DNA of 64,000 nt from Hanleya hanleyi (GCA_036873755.1 JAVTVY010039197.1:102476-166475); one strand, 5' to 3'. Shown: positions 1-12,832, numbered from the stretch's first letter. The notes: generated by a model from the sequence alone, not told the origin. Translations and numbers: made by a program.

Positions 1-2150
1 CCATTGACAATGGGTTGTTGAAAAAATTTGACCAACATTTGACATCCCGGTGGTGATTTTCAGGATATTCAGTTTGTAGAGCATTCGGAACTCCCGAGCG
101 GAAATCTACGAAGGGGACTGATTCTACGCTCGGGGGACGACAACATGAATTTCCTAATACGCATGGCTCCGAAGCCCAATCACTCTCGCGGAAGCCTTAA
201 TCCCCGACCAGCAAATATTTCCCTGCGAGTCTCTGATTTACGTCAGATATTCTGAAAACTGTTTATTCTTTTCATTCGAAGCACGTTTCAATAGAAAACC
301 ATCAGTTTAAATGGTAAACACGCCACGTATTGGCAAGATATAATTCTCGTGACGTCACTGACAGTTCCCTGACAGACCGAAACACACGTGACCACGCTCT
401 AGTCCAATATGGCGTCAAGGGCCTTCGAGGGACATCTCAAACCGGAGATCCCAGAGAAGTTGCGAATGTTTGTAGAGCCGCGCGAGTGACTCGGATTGTC
501 TGGCGAACCAGACCTGGCGATTTATAAGAAATTCTGGTTGTAACCGGTTCAGATAGCTCGTACTAAAATGACGGACCCTAGAAAACTCAAGGGACCGATG
601 AATTAAATTGTTTCATTACCAAGATTCGTATCAGGTCATGTTCATCATTCTTCACTCGTCCCCACCTTATTCCATTCTCAGACATACTACCACCATCCTT
701 CACTAAGCCACCGCCCTCTTAACGCAGTAACGCCACAAGGGTGGCTTCTCCTTGGAAACGAGACAACAGCGTGGATGTTTCACCTACGCGAAGTTTATCA
801 CACCCAAAGCGACTATACGATATAAAAGAGAAGACATGTATGACATGCAGTCCTTGTTGCTTTTGATTTCTCAATCACTCCAACTCGCTCCTCAATGCGC
901 TATGGCGTCGATACGGGCGTCGACAGGCGTTTGGTATTAAAACGGCGGCTACCCGGTGGAAGATGGCGGGAGAGTGGATGAGGATGAAGGATTATGGACA
1001 GTACCCTGGGTCTTAGTACGAATTCAACAATTTAATATTTCGGGCCCTTGATTTTTTTCTCATGTACAGCATTTTAATTTTCAGTACTGGTAGTTTAAAC
1101 CGATTCATAGCAGTTTCAACCGGTTCTTCGCCCTGGGAAAGGATGGACATCTCTTGTCACAGGTTCCGTTCGATCGATGGCCGTCCGTTATTACATGTCC
1201 CTTTGCTGCCTGTGTCTTTGGCAAGGTATACTTTAAAAGATTATGTTCACCCCTAGTTCGTTTTTCTTACTGCTACTTCAGCTGGAGATATGTGTATCGC
1301 TAAGGGGATGAAGCCAATGGGTGGAGACGGCACGAAATACATGGCCATGCACGCGGGCGGTCTGGAGATGGAAATGGAATGTGCCCCAGGGACTGTTCTT
1401 GATGAGACTTGCACCTGCAACCACCCACCACCACCATAAATAAATGAACTGTGAGTTGTGTTTTTCACATCAACCAATACTAATTCTAAATCTTTAGAAT
1501 TTTCAGAAGAAAAAATATTCGACTTCTTATACAATGTACGAGTTGTTACAGCGAAACAGCTCACCAATTACCAGTATACGAGTTGTCAGAGCATTTCCAT
1601 CATAGCTCTCTAGATTTATATCTAATGCCGCTTATGCCGGTGCTAGGGGCCGTGTGGTCATATCATCCAAGTTGCCACATGAACAGGTACAATAAAAGCG
1701 TACCTGAGATACAACACATATCACGAATCGTTAGATTCTTGGTATGTGCTTTAGAATAGGTTAACCAGAAGACTATTCTGTGAAGTCATGTGACGCAGTC
1801 AGTATGTCGGCACCTCTTCCCACTTCCCTTATATGTGTTGTAATATTGAAAAATACATGCTAAAACGTACATAAACAAGTAAACAACAGACGAAAGCTCA
1901 TTTTCAAGCGCCAGTCGACGCTGTTTACGTCACTTTTTACTCTAAGACAATATAAATTGGGTAATTTGTGTGCACAACACAAAATTGTTGTGTAAAATTA
2001 AAGAGATTAATTACTGGCTTTACTAACATAACACCTAAGGGAGTTTTTCGTGTGTTACCGTAACTGCTCATTAAGAGCTGAAAGTAGTGTATAAAACCCT
2101 TATTCTGTCACATTTCTGTGCGCCCAGTTATTTGCCCCTGATTTGGTGAC
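1..2150. other. No gene recognised
   Basis: No reading frame here is longer than about 100 codons and none resembles a known family. Base composition is mixed, with no strong repeat visible until about 2150. I see nothing to annotate with confidence. Confidence 0.5.
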
Positions 2151-2184
2151 GTGACAAGCGTGACGTCACTGTAACGTCACATCC

Positions 2185-2280
2185 GAGTCAAAGGTCACTT
2201 CCGGGTCAAAGGTCACATCTGAATCAAAGGTTACTTTCGGGTCAAAGGTCACGTCCGGGTCAAAGGTCAATTCAGGTCAC
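2185..2280 (+). repeat. 18-bp tandem array of DR1-like motifs (GGGTCAAAGGTCA)
   Basis: Five units start at about 2187, 2205, 2223, 2241 and 2259, exactly 18 bp apart. Each carries a version of GGGTCAAAGGTCA, which matches the direct-repeat-1 site bound by HNF4/RXR/COUP-type nuclear receptors. TGACGTCA-like and CACGTG motifs flank the array. The match to the DR1 consensus is seen directly. Use as a binding site is inference, because the array lies in repeat-rich DNA with no gene beside it. Degenerate relatives occur at about 7630-7690, 13195-13240 and 49717-49736. Confidence 0.6.
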
Positions 2281-2487
2281 GTGACGACCCTAAATAAAAC
2301 CGTACGCTTCAGATATTTCAATGTTTAACCTAATGGGCAATCAACGCATGTACATTTGCTGTATGGGGTGTGGCACCTTGTTTTCTCTATCTCGCCATGT
2401 AGGAGACGATGGAAGGGTGTCTCGTGACCATTGGGTGACTTTTGTTAAAAGGTACTGATGAGGCATGTGTAGTGTATAGGCAAGCCT

Positions 2488-5400
2488 GAGGTAGACATTT
2501 TGGGGTCGAGGTGGGCCAATATTGGTCTGATTGGATCGTGTGAGATATCACAGTGAAGCACTCATTGGAGACCATCAAACTGGATCGGCTGGTCGTGGAA
2601 GTAAGGCTATGGCGCACATGCGCAGACTGAGAATAGGGGGAAAAGGGCATGAGAATGGACGTTTTTGGAGTCGAGGTGGATCCAAATGGGTCGTATGGGG
2701 TGTCATGGTGAAGGACTCGTGGTCTATCGTTCAAATGGACTGGAAGCTATGGTACACATGCACAGGCAGAGAATCGTGGGAAAAGGGCATTGGAAAGGAC
2801 GTTTTGGAGTCGAGGTGGGCCAATATTGGGCGTACGGGGTCAGGAAGGGTATCCATGTGAAGCGCTCCTCCAGGCCGATCAAGTCATGGGAGGGTGCATG
2901 AGAAACTTTTCCTGCAGGTTTTACTGGGGAAACCCCTGTTTTGTAGGTTATTTGTCAGGGTAAATTTTTCGGGGAATTTTCTGAGAAAAATCCTCTTCCA
3001 TTCATAGATCATTCGGGAGTAGTAGAGAAAGTGGAGTTTCCGAGGTGCACTTGGGTGCGTTTGGGGGAGATGAGGGCCTTGTTCCACCTGGCTACCTGGT
3101 ATAGTTACCTGAGTGTGCGTGTGTAGAGGAGGAGTAGGAGGAGGAGGAATGGGGATGAGTGAGTGAATGAGTGAGTGAGGCGTGCCGAACGCCCGTCTTA
3201 ACGCAGTGACGCCTTAACGCTGGTGAGTGAGTGAGTGTGTGAGTGAGTGTGTGTGATGGTGATGGTGGTGTGTGTGGTGGTGATGATGATGATGATGGTG
3301 GTGGATGTTTGTGGTGGTGGCGGTGGTGGTGGTGATGGCGTTGCTGAGCGCCTGTCTCAACGCAGTGACGCGCTAACGTCTCCTATACCTAGTCCCATAA
3401 TGTCTTATCGCCATGATGCAGACAGTTGATAGAAAGAAAGATCAACACATGCACAAGATTTCATATAGTTTATTCTCCCCTCCATCACGTCATAGCCAAG
3501 CTGGGGAAGCCTCGTTGAGTATGTTTACAATTCTCGCAGGCTCTTGTGTAATCAGAATCCACCATTTCATGTTGTATCTGTCATATCTGTTCTTGTCTGT
3601 TATTTGTATTCTCGGCTGTTCTTGTCCAATCAGAAGTCGCCATTTGGTGTTGCGTCAACCTTCGGCCATTTTCGCTCTTGTCATTTGAACGTCAGCTGTT
3701 CACATCTTTGGGATACGCTTGCTTTTATGAACGTAACACAGTAACGCCCCCAACGCCTAGCTTAACGTTAATGAATTAACCCGGAAGCTCTGATGGGTCT
3801 AGATATCCCTTGGAATTGACAATAATTCCTCGAAATGCAGTGACGTCCATCAACGCTCGTCTCCACGCGATAACGCCCTATCTTAATGCCTTAAAGCCCT
3901 ATCAACTTATCTCAACCCCTTAACGCCCTAGCTTACCACCCGCATCAACGCCTCAACGCCTTATCTTAACGCCTAATGCCCTTTCGTAACGCCGTAACGC
4001 CCTATCGTAACACCTTAACACATTGTCAACCATGCAATCACAAACACATGCTTTGTTCATTGGCTCTTGAACCTTGATGAAAGTGATGTCATCACCGGAA
4101 TTTACATCACCGGAGGTGGCGTTATCGCCCGCATGTCCTCTCACTGGGCGGTAGTCCCACACCCTCTTCCAAATGACGTCATCATCGGAAGTGACGTCAT
4201 CGTGCGCATGCGCACGTCCCTGGTGGTATAATTTGTACCCTATTGCCTGTAGGGCATAGGATAGACCAGCGTGCGGATCTACCACCAGGGATATGCGCAT
4301 GCATGCGATGACGTCACTTCCGACAATGACATCATTTGAAAGAGGGTGCGGGACTACCGCTCAGGAAGCGGACATGCGGGCGGTGCCGCCACTTCCGGTG
4401 ATGACGTCACTCTCGGTGATGACGTCACTTCCATCAAGGGTCAAGGGCCAATGGTCAAAGCATGTGTGTGTGATTGGATGGTTGACATTGCGTTAAGGCG
4501 TTACGATAGGGCGTTATGATAGGACGTTAAGGCCTTGAGACGGGCGTTGACGGACGTCACTGCATTTCGAGAAATTAGTGTCAATTCCATGGGATATCTA
4601 GACCCATCAGAGATTCCGGGTTAATACACCACGGCGTTGAAGCGTTAAGCTAGGCGTTGCCGGGCGTAACGTTGTTACGTTCATAAAAACAAGCGTATCC
4701 GAAAGACGTGCACAGCTGACGTTTAAAAGATTAGGTATACATACAGCGGGCAAGAGCGAACATGGCCGAAGGTTGACCCAACTCCGAATGGGCGCTTCTG
4801 ATTGGGCAAGAACAGCCGAGAATACATATAACAGACAAGAACGAATATGACAGATACAACATGAAATGGTGGTTTCTGACTGGACAAGAGCCTACGAGAA
4901 TTGTAAACATACCCAGCGCGCCTCCATCAGCTTGGGTATGACGTGATGGAGGGAAGTATAAACTATATGAAAACTTGTGAAAGTGTTGATTTTATGAGAC
5001 TAGCTATAGAAGACGTCAGGGCGTCACTGTATTAAGACAGGCGCTCAGCAAGGCCATCAGCACGACCACTCGCGCCACAAACATCCACCACCACCACCAT
5101 CACCACCACCACCACCACCACCGCACTCATTCACTCACTCACTCACCAACGTTAGGGCGTCACTGTGTTAAAACGGGCGTTGGGCATGACTCCTCCTCCT
5201 CCTCCTCCACCACCACCACCACCACCACCGCACACGCACACACAGGTAACTCGATCCGGTTGTCATATGATAATAAGCCGTCATCTCCCCCAAACGCACT
5301 CCATTGCACCTCCTATATTTCCCTTTCGCTACTACTACCGAGTGATCTATAAATAGAACAGGGGTGTTCCCAAAAAATTCTACGAAAAATTTATCCTGAC

Positions 5401-5926
5401 AAATAGAGCGCTGACCTAAAAAACAGCGGTTTTCCCATCAAAACCGTACAATGTATAGTCGGTGTTTCCGGATTTTTCCCAGGGAAAGTTTTTCATGTAC
5501 CCACCCATGACTTGATCGGTCTGTAGAAGCGCTTCACATGGTTCCCCTTCCCGACCCCAAACGCCCACTATTGGCCACCTAGACCCCCAAAAACGTTCCA
5601 ATGACATTTTCCCACAATTCCCTTCTTGCACATGCGCACCATAGCCTTACTTCCACTCCGCACCAGTCCATTTGGACGATACCCCACCAGTGTGTAACTA
5701 TGACACCCCATACGATCCCTTTGGACCGATATTGGTCCATCTCGACCCCAACAATGTTTATTCCAATACCGTTTTTCCAACATTCCCTGTCTGCGCATGC
5801 GCGCCATAGCCTTACTTCCATGACCCACCCATCCAGTTGCATGGTCCCTAATGAGTGCTTCACCTTGATACCTCATCGGACCAATATTGGCCCACCTCGA
5901 CCCCAAAATGTCCACCTCAGGAAAAT
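2488..5926. repeat. Foldback element, arms about 1.7 kb, centre near 4250
   Basis: Reading inward, the left arm (2488-4250) matches the reverse complement of the right arm (5926-4256) through the whole length. Matching landmarks include the ~155-bp satellite units (2488-2880 against 5500-5926), CA/GT-rich runs (3118-3345 against 5080-5240), a segment containing TTTCATATAGTTTAT (3455 against 4960) and a minisatellite of TAACGCC words (3720-4020 against 4490-4680). The centre is a short palindrome around GCCTGTAGGGCATAGG. The arms are clearly diverged, so this is not an assembly artefact. It encodes no recognisable protein. It belongs to the same repeat family as the Polinton ends at 27.2-28.2 and 49.7-50.9 kb and is probably a non-autonomous derivative. 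Confidence 0.75.
3118..3345 (+). repeat. GTGA/GGTGAT microsatellite
   Basis: Runs of GAGT and GTGAGT, then GGTGAT/GTGGTG repeats, form the simple-sequence part of the left foldback arm. The complementary run is in the right arm at about 5080-5240. Small reading frames across it are low-complexity and not genes. Confidence 0.8.
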
Positions 5927-7550
5927 CTGAAAACCTATTTTACTGCAACTCGGTTAAATCCAGTAACGTTCTCATGCTGATACGTTTGTTTCAGGTGGTG
6001 TGATTCGTGGCCGCAGTGGCGTTTTCTCCAAGTCAAAAACGACCATCCACCAACTGGCTCCGATCAGCAGAAATTACATACCTAGATAAATTGTACAGGA
6101 GAAATAATATATGACTGATGATATTTTAAACCTGGCGGTGTTGTTTTTGCTGTTCAGTTTCAACGAAGACCCGGTTATATTGGTTTCTTGAATGTGAAGG
6201 AAATAAAGCGAATTGTTATCTTACTGGTTGCTATCTTGTTTATCCATTGGTTTGGGGTCCGTTGCACAGAGCGATCATAATCCTCAACTTTGGGCTGAAA
6301 TGTGGCCTGAAATGCCATCGAAGTGACGGGTAAAATATCGTCAGATATTTACTCGTACCTTTTATTTCATATTACCAGTGCGGAAAGTTATCCAATCAGA
6401 AGTACCCTTTGCCAAGTGCTCGCCAATCGAGTCATTCTACAGTAAATGCCAGTTTTCATGTCCCGTGCCAAAACAGCTACAAGTCTTTACATTAGGCGGC
6501 CTTTAATGTTTGTGTTCATCATATATCGTTAATTTAAGGATTTCAAATGATCCGCTACAGGTTAAAGAATGAAAAGGACTTTGTTTCATTTTTCCTGAGT
6601 AATTTACGATTCTTTCCTCCAACATAAATGTATGTCCCCTACCACTTTCCCTGAAACTGTCAGTGATGAAAAAGACATAATAAAACAGTATGTCTTGTTG
6701 CAGTTCATTTTATTGTCAAGAATATGATGAATATTTGTTGTTCCCTGCAAGGTGAGAAGTAAATATATTATAATTTTGAATAAATTCTTATACGTTTTCT
6801 TCAAATTGTCTGTCCCCGCACCGCCTGTCATCTACGTCACGGCGAACTGACCTGATCTCTGGTGGCAGCTGCAGGTGGCTTTTGGCGCTCACCAGTAGTT
6901 CTCGCTGTCGCCGTTTTTGAAGCTATTCCACATTTCACTAGTTTTGGACTGAGATTGACTGACACTATGAGAGTAGAGCCTATATGTTTATTCTGTGTCA
7001 TCTATGGACGGATAATGCCTCAGTGAAAATCTGATTTAGTTCTGTTATCTCTAGATAAAAGGTTAGTCACGAACTCCATCCACGTTTACCGAATGTCACA
7101 CGCGCGTATACCATTATTGTGAACTGAAGAGCTAAATGATGTTCTCAGCGTCATCTGCATCACGGACATCACATTTTATGTGACGTATTTGAGATTTAAC
7201 GTGACGGGGATGACATTGCCGTTACGGAGATGACAAACGAATCCCATATATGAGTGGAGATGAGGATTAAAGAACTGCGTGTGTGGGGAATTTGATATAT
7301 GATAAATGCCACAACCATCGCTATTCACAGTGGCTAAACTGTTAGAAACTGAGTCACTCTGGCTGAATATTTTTCGGCATAAACGTGCCGGACCCCCCAA
7401 AATTGTGTCAAATTCGATTTGAACCCAAAAATCCTTTTGACCCAAATTTTGTGGGTAAAAACCAAAAATGACTCAAAATGTCTGTGTCTGTCACATCTAT
7501 ACCCAAAAATATTGAGCGACAGGAGATACATATTTGACGATAGTAGTTTA
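5927..7550. other. No gene recognised
   Basis: AT-rich unique-looking sequence. Only short frames, none resembling a family. No repeat structure was seen until the inverted repeat that begins near 7553. Confidence 0.5.
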
Positions 7551-7974
7551 TAGAACACCCATTCCTTATTATTGAGGGTGAGGGAGATGACGTCATGTGG
7601 ATCACGTGGAGCTGACGCCACTTCCGGGTCAAAGGCCACATTCGGTGACGTCATTTCCGGTTCAAATGTCACTTGCGGTCACGTGACGGCCCAGCAAGAG
7701 TTATCTGCCCCTACATAAGACCCCAGTGACTTCCAATGTTAATTTCTGGAGAATGTATGTTTGGGGTAGGGGTATTGGGGTGGTCATTTGTTTTTCTTGA
7801 GGATTTTACTATGGGGAGTGGCAACTTGTTTTCTTTGTCTCGCGATGTAGAACACGATGAGAGGGGTCTCGAGGCCATGGGTTTAATTTTGTTGAAAACT
7901 TCACGCAGGTCTGGGATGGACCTGTTAGGTCCCTTCCGGCGCAGTGGACAATGTTAGTCCCAATGGGGAACACA

Positions 7975-8350
7975 CTCATGGACATATGCGGTATGGGGTG
8001 TAGCACCTTGTTTTCTTTATCTCGAGCTGAACACGATGGGAGGGTCTCGAGGCCATGCGTTGACTTTTGTTGAAAGTTCTGATGACGCATGCGCAGTAGG
8101 CAGGCAGATCGAGGTGGACGTTTTGGGGTCTAGGTGGACGCATAGTGGTCCGATTGGGACGTGTGAGGTGTCATAGTGAAGCACTCGTGGGGGAACGTGG
8201 GGTGGAGGGGTGGACATATCGTCTATCTGTGCATGCGCAGTAGAAAAAGGGTATTTGAATGAACCTTTTGGGGTCGAGATGGACCAATATTGGCCCGATT
8301 AGGCTGCGGGAGATATCAAAGTGAAGCTCTCGGGAAGTAGCATGATCTGA
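7975..8350 (+). repeat. Satellite-family units with CGCATGCGCAG core
   Basis: Two to three units of the ~155-bp family in the orientation GTCGAGGTGGACC...TGCGCAG. Hallmarks are a GACGTTTTGGGGTCTAGGTGG-like block, a TATGAGGTATCA-like block, a GTGAAGCACTCGTG block and the TGCGCATGCGCA palindrome. Continued in inverted orientation at 9030-10110. Confidence 0.65.
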
Positions 8351-8734
8351 TCTAATGTGTCGTCCGTGTTGATACCCACACAGAGGTAATTCTAGCAGGT
8401 AGTCGGAAGAATGGAGACCCTCGTCTCTCCTAAAAATTCCTTAGCACCTCCGAAACTCTCCTTTCTCTACTACTCCCGAGTGATCTATAAATAGAACAGG
8501 GTTTTTCCCGAAAAGTTTCCCAAAAATTTAGCCTGACATATAGAGCGATGACCTGCAAAACAGGGGTTTTCCCAGCTAAACACCCTGTACAATGTCCCGG
8601 TGTAGAACGATGACATCATTGGAAACCACCATGTTTTATTCCCTGGTGTGAATGGATTGATAGATACACCTTGTCGATGCGTTAGTATTATATAATAGCA
8701 TGGTACAATTTCGCGCAAAAGATGAAACACTGGT

Positions 8735-8860
8735 ATGCTAGGGCGTTAAGGCGTTAGGATAAGGCGTTACGGCTTTAAGATAGGGCGTTAAGGCGTTACG
8801 ATAAGGCGTTAAGGTAGGGCGTTAAGGCGTTCACATAGGGCGTTAAAGGCGTGACTGTAA
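8735..8860 (+). repeat. Minisatellite of GGCGTTA words
   Basis: Seven or more units of AGGGCGTTAAGGCGTTACGA type, each about 16-20 bp. The same word in reverse complement (TAACGCC) forms part of the foldback arms at 3720-4020 and 4490-4680. Confidence 0.75.
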
Positions 8861-9029
8861 AACTGTTCACAAAGGTCACAGGGCAAATATACTGGATTTC
8901 TGTTTGCTTTACTACTAAGGGGCAACTGGATTACTTCCCTTAACTTTTACTTCTCAGAAATTGAGAGATTACACTATCTCAGCAACAACAACAACATTCC
9001 CATTTCCATGAATTACCAGGTTTAAAGTC

Positions 9030-10290
9030 TCCATGTGCACCCACCCATGACTTTATCGGCCCGGAGGAGCTCTTCACATGGATACCCTCCCCGATCCAGT
9101 ACGCTCACTATGGGCCCATCTCGACCTCAAACCGTCCATTCCAATGCCCTTTTCCCATCATTCCCTGCATGCGCATGCGCACCATTGCGCTACTTCCACT
9201 CCACACCAGTCCAGTTGGACGCTACCCCATGAGAGCTGCGCATGCGCACCATTGCGCTGCTTTCACTCCCCACCACTTCCTCCCCACAGCGCATGCTCCA
9301 TTTCGCAGGCTCATTTACCATCCCTGCCTCCAATAGCGGAAGTTGACCTTTACTACGTTACTATGACGTCTAGGGGAAAACCAACGAACGCACGGTTCAG
9401 TTTGAATCCGGCCAAACAACTCCTTCAGTGTTGCACATTAGCGAACTACTTTTCACATGCTCTGTCCATATAAACAGGGAAAAGTATCTCCTGATAATTC
9501 TTTTTAACGCTAGGTCAACAGAGCTATTATGCAGACTTGAAAAGTAATCGAAATGTTCGGTAAACATCTATTTTACTATATATGATGTCACTTTCGGCGA
9601 TGTGCGCGAAGGCCTCGAATCCGGTCCTAAAATCTGACCGGTGGCTTGGGTGTTATTAGACCCCCAGCGAGGTGGTTGTCCACACCAGTCCAGTTGGACG
9701 CTACCCCATGAGAGCTTCAAACTGATACCCCACACGACCACTATGGGTCCACCTCGACCCCAAAGCGTCCCTTCAAATGCCCTTTTTCCATTATTCCCTG
9801 TCTGTGCATGCACAGAATGTTGAAAACGGACGACACATTAGTCCAGTTGGATGCTTCTTCCCGAGAGCTTCACTGTGATATCTCTCGCAGCCAAATCGGG
9901 TCAATATTGGTCCATCTCGACCCCAAAACGTCCATTCAAATACACTTTTTCTACTGCGCATGCGTTAGACGATATTCCCACCCAGCATCCACCCAGTTGG
10001 ACGCTCCCCCACGAGTGCTTCACTATGATACCCCACACGACCAAATCGGACCACTATGGGTGCACCTAGACCCAAAAACGTCCACCTCGATCTGCCTGCC
10101 TACTGCGCATGCGTCATCAGAACTTTTCAGCAAAATTCAACCCATGTCCTCGAGACCCCTCTCATCGTGTTCTACATCGCGAGACAAAGAAAACAAGGTG
10201 CCACAACCCATAGTAAAACCCAGAAGAAAAACAAATGACCACCCCAATACCCCTACCCCAAACATGCATTCTAGTCCGGGAGCAGGTCGA
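9030..10290 (-). repeat. Satellite-family array with TGCGCATGCGCA palindromes
   Basis: Several units of the ~155-bp family, with palindromes at about 9170, 9236, 9805 and 10105, interrupted by unrelated sequence at about 9295-9660. The array is inverted relative to 7740-8350. Open frames across it (for example 9808-10326) translate the repeat itself and are not genes. Confidence 0.65.
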
Positions 10291-10689
10291 AAAACCTGGA
10301 AAAACAGTCCACCTAATGTTTTTTGATGGTTTCTATATCTTTTCGATGCGCTGATCACGAAACCGGATGATGCCACCTTGGCATTCTTGGAGAAATCGAT
10401 ATATCGAAGATGGCCGCCATGAGGCATTTTATTATGTCGTGATGAATTGTCACATAGATGATCTCGATCACTGATTGTGATATATTTGACTATAAATTTG
10501 GGATAAATTCAATCAGTACATACGTCACACAACAATTTGGCGAAAACAAACAAGAATAACAGGAAAAATTATTCAAGATGGCTGCCGTTGACCCTTTAAA
10601 ATATGCCCGTCTCTTTGAAATATAAAGTGTTGAATTTATTGGTTATCTCAATCACCCATGGCTTTCAAAATGCTGATATATATGACATA

Positions 10690-10880
10690 TTTCCCAATGT
10701 CCGTAGAGCACAGGGTACTCCAGGGTGCGGGTGCACCACAGGTGTGTGCGCATGCGTACGATGACGTCACTTTCGAGCTTCGAGCTCAGACTCCCAGAGC
10801 TCCGAGCTCCGAGATTGAGGCTTGCCCAACGCCCGTCTTAACGCAACAGCTCCGAGCTCCAACAGCTCCGAAAGCTCCAA
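10690..10880 (+). repeat. GAGCTC-rich palindromic core segment
   Basis: Contains GGGTGCGGGTGCACCACAGG, TGCGCATGCGTACGATGACG and repeated AGCTCCGAGCTCC words. The same block forms the centre of the foldback at 21240-21540, so this looks like half of a foldback core without its partner arm. Confidence 0.5.
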
Positions 10881-11047
10881 GCTCTCAACCCATTCATGCG
10901 TACATCCAAATGCGCCCTAACATCAGGAAAACAGCCATGGCCATCTATGAACGGTATAGCCTGCTGCCGCTTGAAATGAAAGGCGACCCCACGCACAGGT
11001 CCATCATGAAGACCAAGTTCTTGGGTGACCTTAACGCTCTAGCATAA
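10858..11047 (+). pseudogene. Unidentified coding-like remnant
   Basis: The last ~50 codons of a frame ending in TAA at 11047 read like a real protein segment with mixed charged and hydrophobic residues and a HRSIMKTKFLGDLNAL motif. The frame upstream is repeat sequence. I do not recognise the family. It may be the 3' end of a captured or transposon gene. Confidence is low because there is no second copy in the window. Confidence 0.25.
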
Positions 11048-11247
11048 AGCGTCACTTGGAAGAGGATATAGGGTTACCACCCACCAAGGCCCTGGCAAGT
11101 AAGCAGAATGCGCAAACAACTGTTTCAGAACATGTTGCCTCAGCGGTATCCTGAACTGCTCGACGACGCTTAGGTCAAGAGCGACCCTGACCGAAGATTG
11201 AAATTTCTCAAACGACGGCTTCTGATTGGACAAGAGCTTACGAGAAT

Positions 11248-11315
11248 TGTAAACATACCCAAAGCGGCTCCCCCAGTGTGGGTATGGTGTGCTGGTGGGG
11301 ATAATAAAATGATTG
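11248..11315 (+). terminator. Conserved Polinton 3'-end hairpin with AATAAA
   Basis: AAACATACCC...GGCTCCCCCAG...GGGTATGG forms a stem-loop followed by GGGGATAATAAAA. Closely related copies lie downstream of the ATPase gene at 33795-33855 and 60190-60245 and downstream of the zinc-finger/PolB-like gene at 28268-28330. It is probably a transcript 3' end (cleavage and polyadenylation region). Confidence 0.5.
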
Positions 11316-11498
11316 ACCTGTCATCCTTGTTGTTGTTGTTGTTCTCTCATCTGTCTACACCATGGCGTCAATGCGTTATGCTGGAGCGTTAAGTTCACCC
11401 AAGAGCCCTTTTCCCACAATTCCCGACCTGTGCATGTGTGACATCGTCTATAATGCACGTCCCTCTGGACCCCACTGGATTCCTACTGTTGCAGAGCC

Positions 11499-11825
11499 AT
11501 GACGGACACCCATTCCTATGCGACTCGCATTTTACAGCATGCGATCGTGGTTAATTCACTCACGGGTTACCGAGCAGTGGTTCGGTCCATGTTTGGAGAT
11601 GACGACGACAACGAGGGGCGATGCCAGATCCTTGAAGTGTTCACAGAAGCGGTCATCGACAGGGTCGACTCGATGGAGAGGTGTGCTATCACCCTCCACT
11701 ACTGGACTATGATAGCCATTCTTGATGCCCGGGCTATGGACCACGAGCGCTCACGCTGGAACCAGCGACGTCTCGTTGGCCTCACAATGGTCTTTGCCCT
11801 ATTGACCCTGATGCTGTGGCAATGA
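11499..11825 (+). CDS. Polinton first-gene protein, third copy (tail-anchored, unknown function)
   Basis: 108 codons from ATG 11499 to TGA. It is homologous along its whole length to the frames at 30453 (copy 1) and 63702-64000 (copy 2). The body is hydrophilic with an acidic GDDDDNEG stretch. The C-terminus holds one hydrophobic segment (GLTMVFALLTLMLWQ) after a basic RRNQRR-type patch, as in a tail-anchored membrane protein. It is the only Polinton gene left in this derivative and the frame is intact, unlike most genes in the larger copies. The function is not known to me. Confidence 0.55.
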   Translation: MTDTHSYATRILQHAIVVNSLTGYRAVVRSMFGDDDDNEGRCQILEVFTEAVIDRVDSMERCAITLHYWTMIAILDARAMDHERSRWNQRRLVGLTMVFALLTLMLWQ

Positions 11826-12059
11826 CATTTCTGTCTTACAGCGACAGAAAGCCTTCATGTCTTCCGAAAGAGAGACGGGTAACTAAGCTCAATGTTCACG
11901 CACAGTACACACACACGCATGCACATTCACACACACAAACACGCACTAACAATGGACGTTCCGCCATGACTTCCAACAAAAACCATACCATTCGTCATCC
12001 CGGACTGATGAAGGACACGTGTTAATCCCTATATGTACAGACACTACCACCACCACCGG

Positions 12060-12832
12060 GCGTTGGGCACGCGGTTTGGACCACGGATTATTCTTCTCCA
12101 CCCCAAACACCTACCTTCACACCCCCCAGAATGGCCGCTTTCGCTACCACTCTTACTGATGACGTCAGCAATGACGTCACAGATGACGTGAACACCCCTC
12201 GAGTCGTGGTCTACGCCACGAAATCTTCAAGCTGACACCCTACACGGCCTATTAGGATTACGGATGGTCCCACAATCACTCAACAGACCTCACACGAACC
12301 CAAAAATGTCTGCTTTCTATACTACGGCCAGACTGCGCATGCGCATAATGTTGAAACCGAACGACACAGTAACCCAGACGGATGGTTCCCCAGGAGAGCT
12401 TCACGATGACACCTCTTATGGCCCAATCGGTCCACTATTGGTCCGTCGCGACCCCAAAACGTTTATTCAAATAACCTTTTTTCTGTGCATGCGCAGAATG
12501 ACGTCAGTTCCACCTTACAACCCATCCAGTTGAATGCTCCCCCACGAATGCTTTAAACTGATACCTCATATGGCCCAATCGGACCACTATTGGTCCACCT
12601 AGACCCCAAAAACGTCCCTCCCAGTGCCCATTTTCTCAGCATTCTCTGTCTGCGCATGCGCAGAATGTTGAAAACGCACGACAAATTAGCCCAGTCGGAC
12701 GCTTCTCCACGAGAGCTTCACGATGCCTAGTACGCCCAATATGGGTCCGTCTCCATCCAAAAACGTCCATTAAAATATCCTTTTCTACTGCGCATGCGCA
12801 GAATGACGTCAGTTCCACCCCACTACTGCTGA
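12060..12832 (+). repeat. Satellite-family array
   Basis: Five or so units with TGCGCATGCGCA palindromes near 12336, 12650 and 12787, and GAATGACGTCAGTTCCAC blocks. It forms one flank of the Polinton derivative. The orientation is the same as the right terminal repeat of Polinton copy 1. Confidence 0.65.

Noticed and set aside
2531..2901. Open frames of ~100 codons with repeated KGHENGRF/RWIQMG-type residues
   Set aside because: They translate the satellite units of the foldback arm; similar frames appear wherever the repeat occurs.
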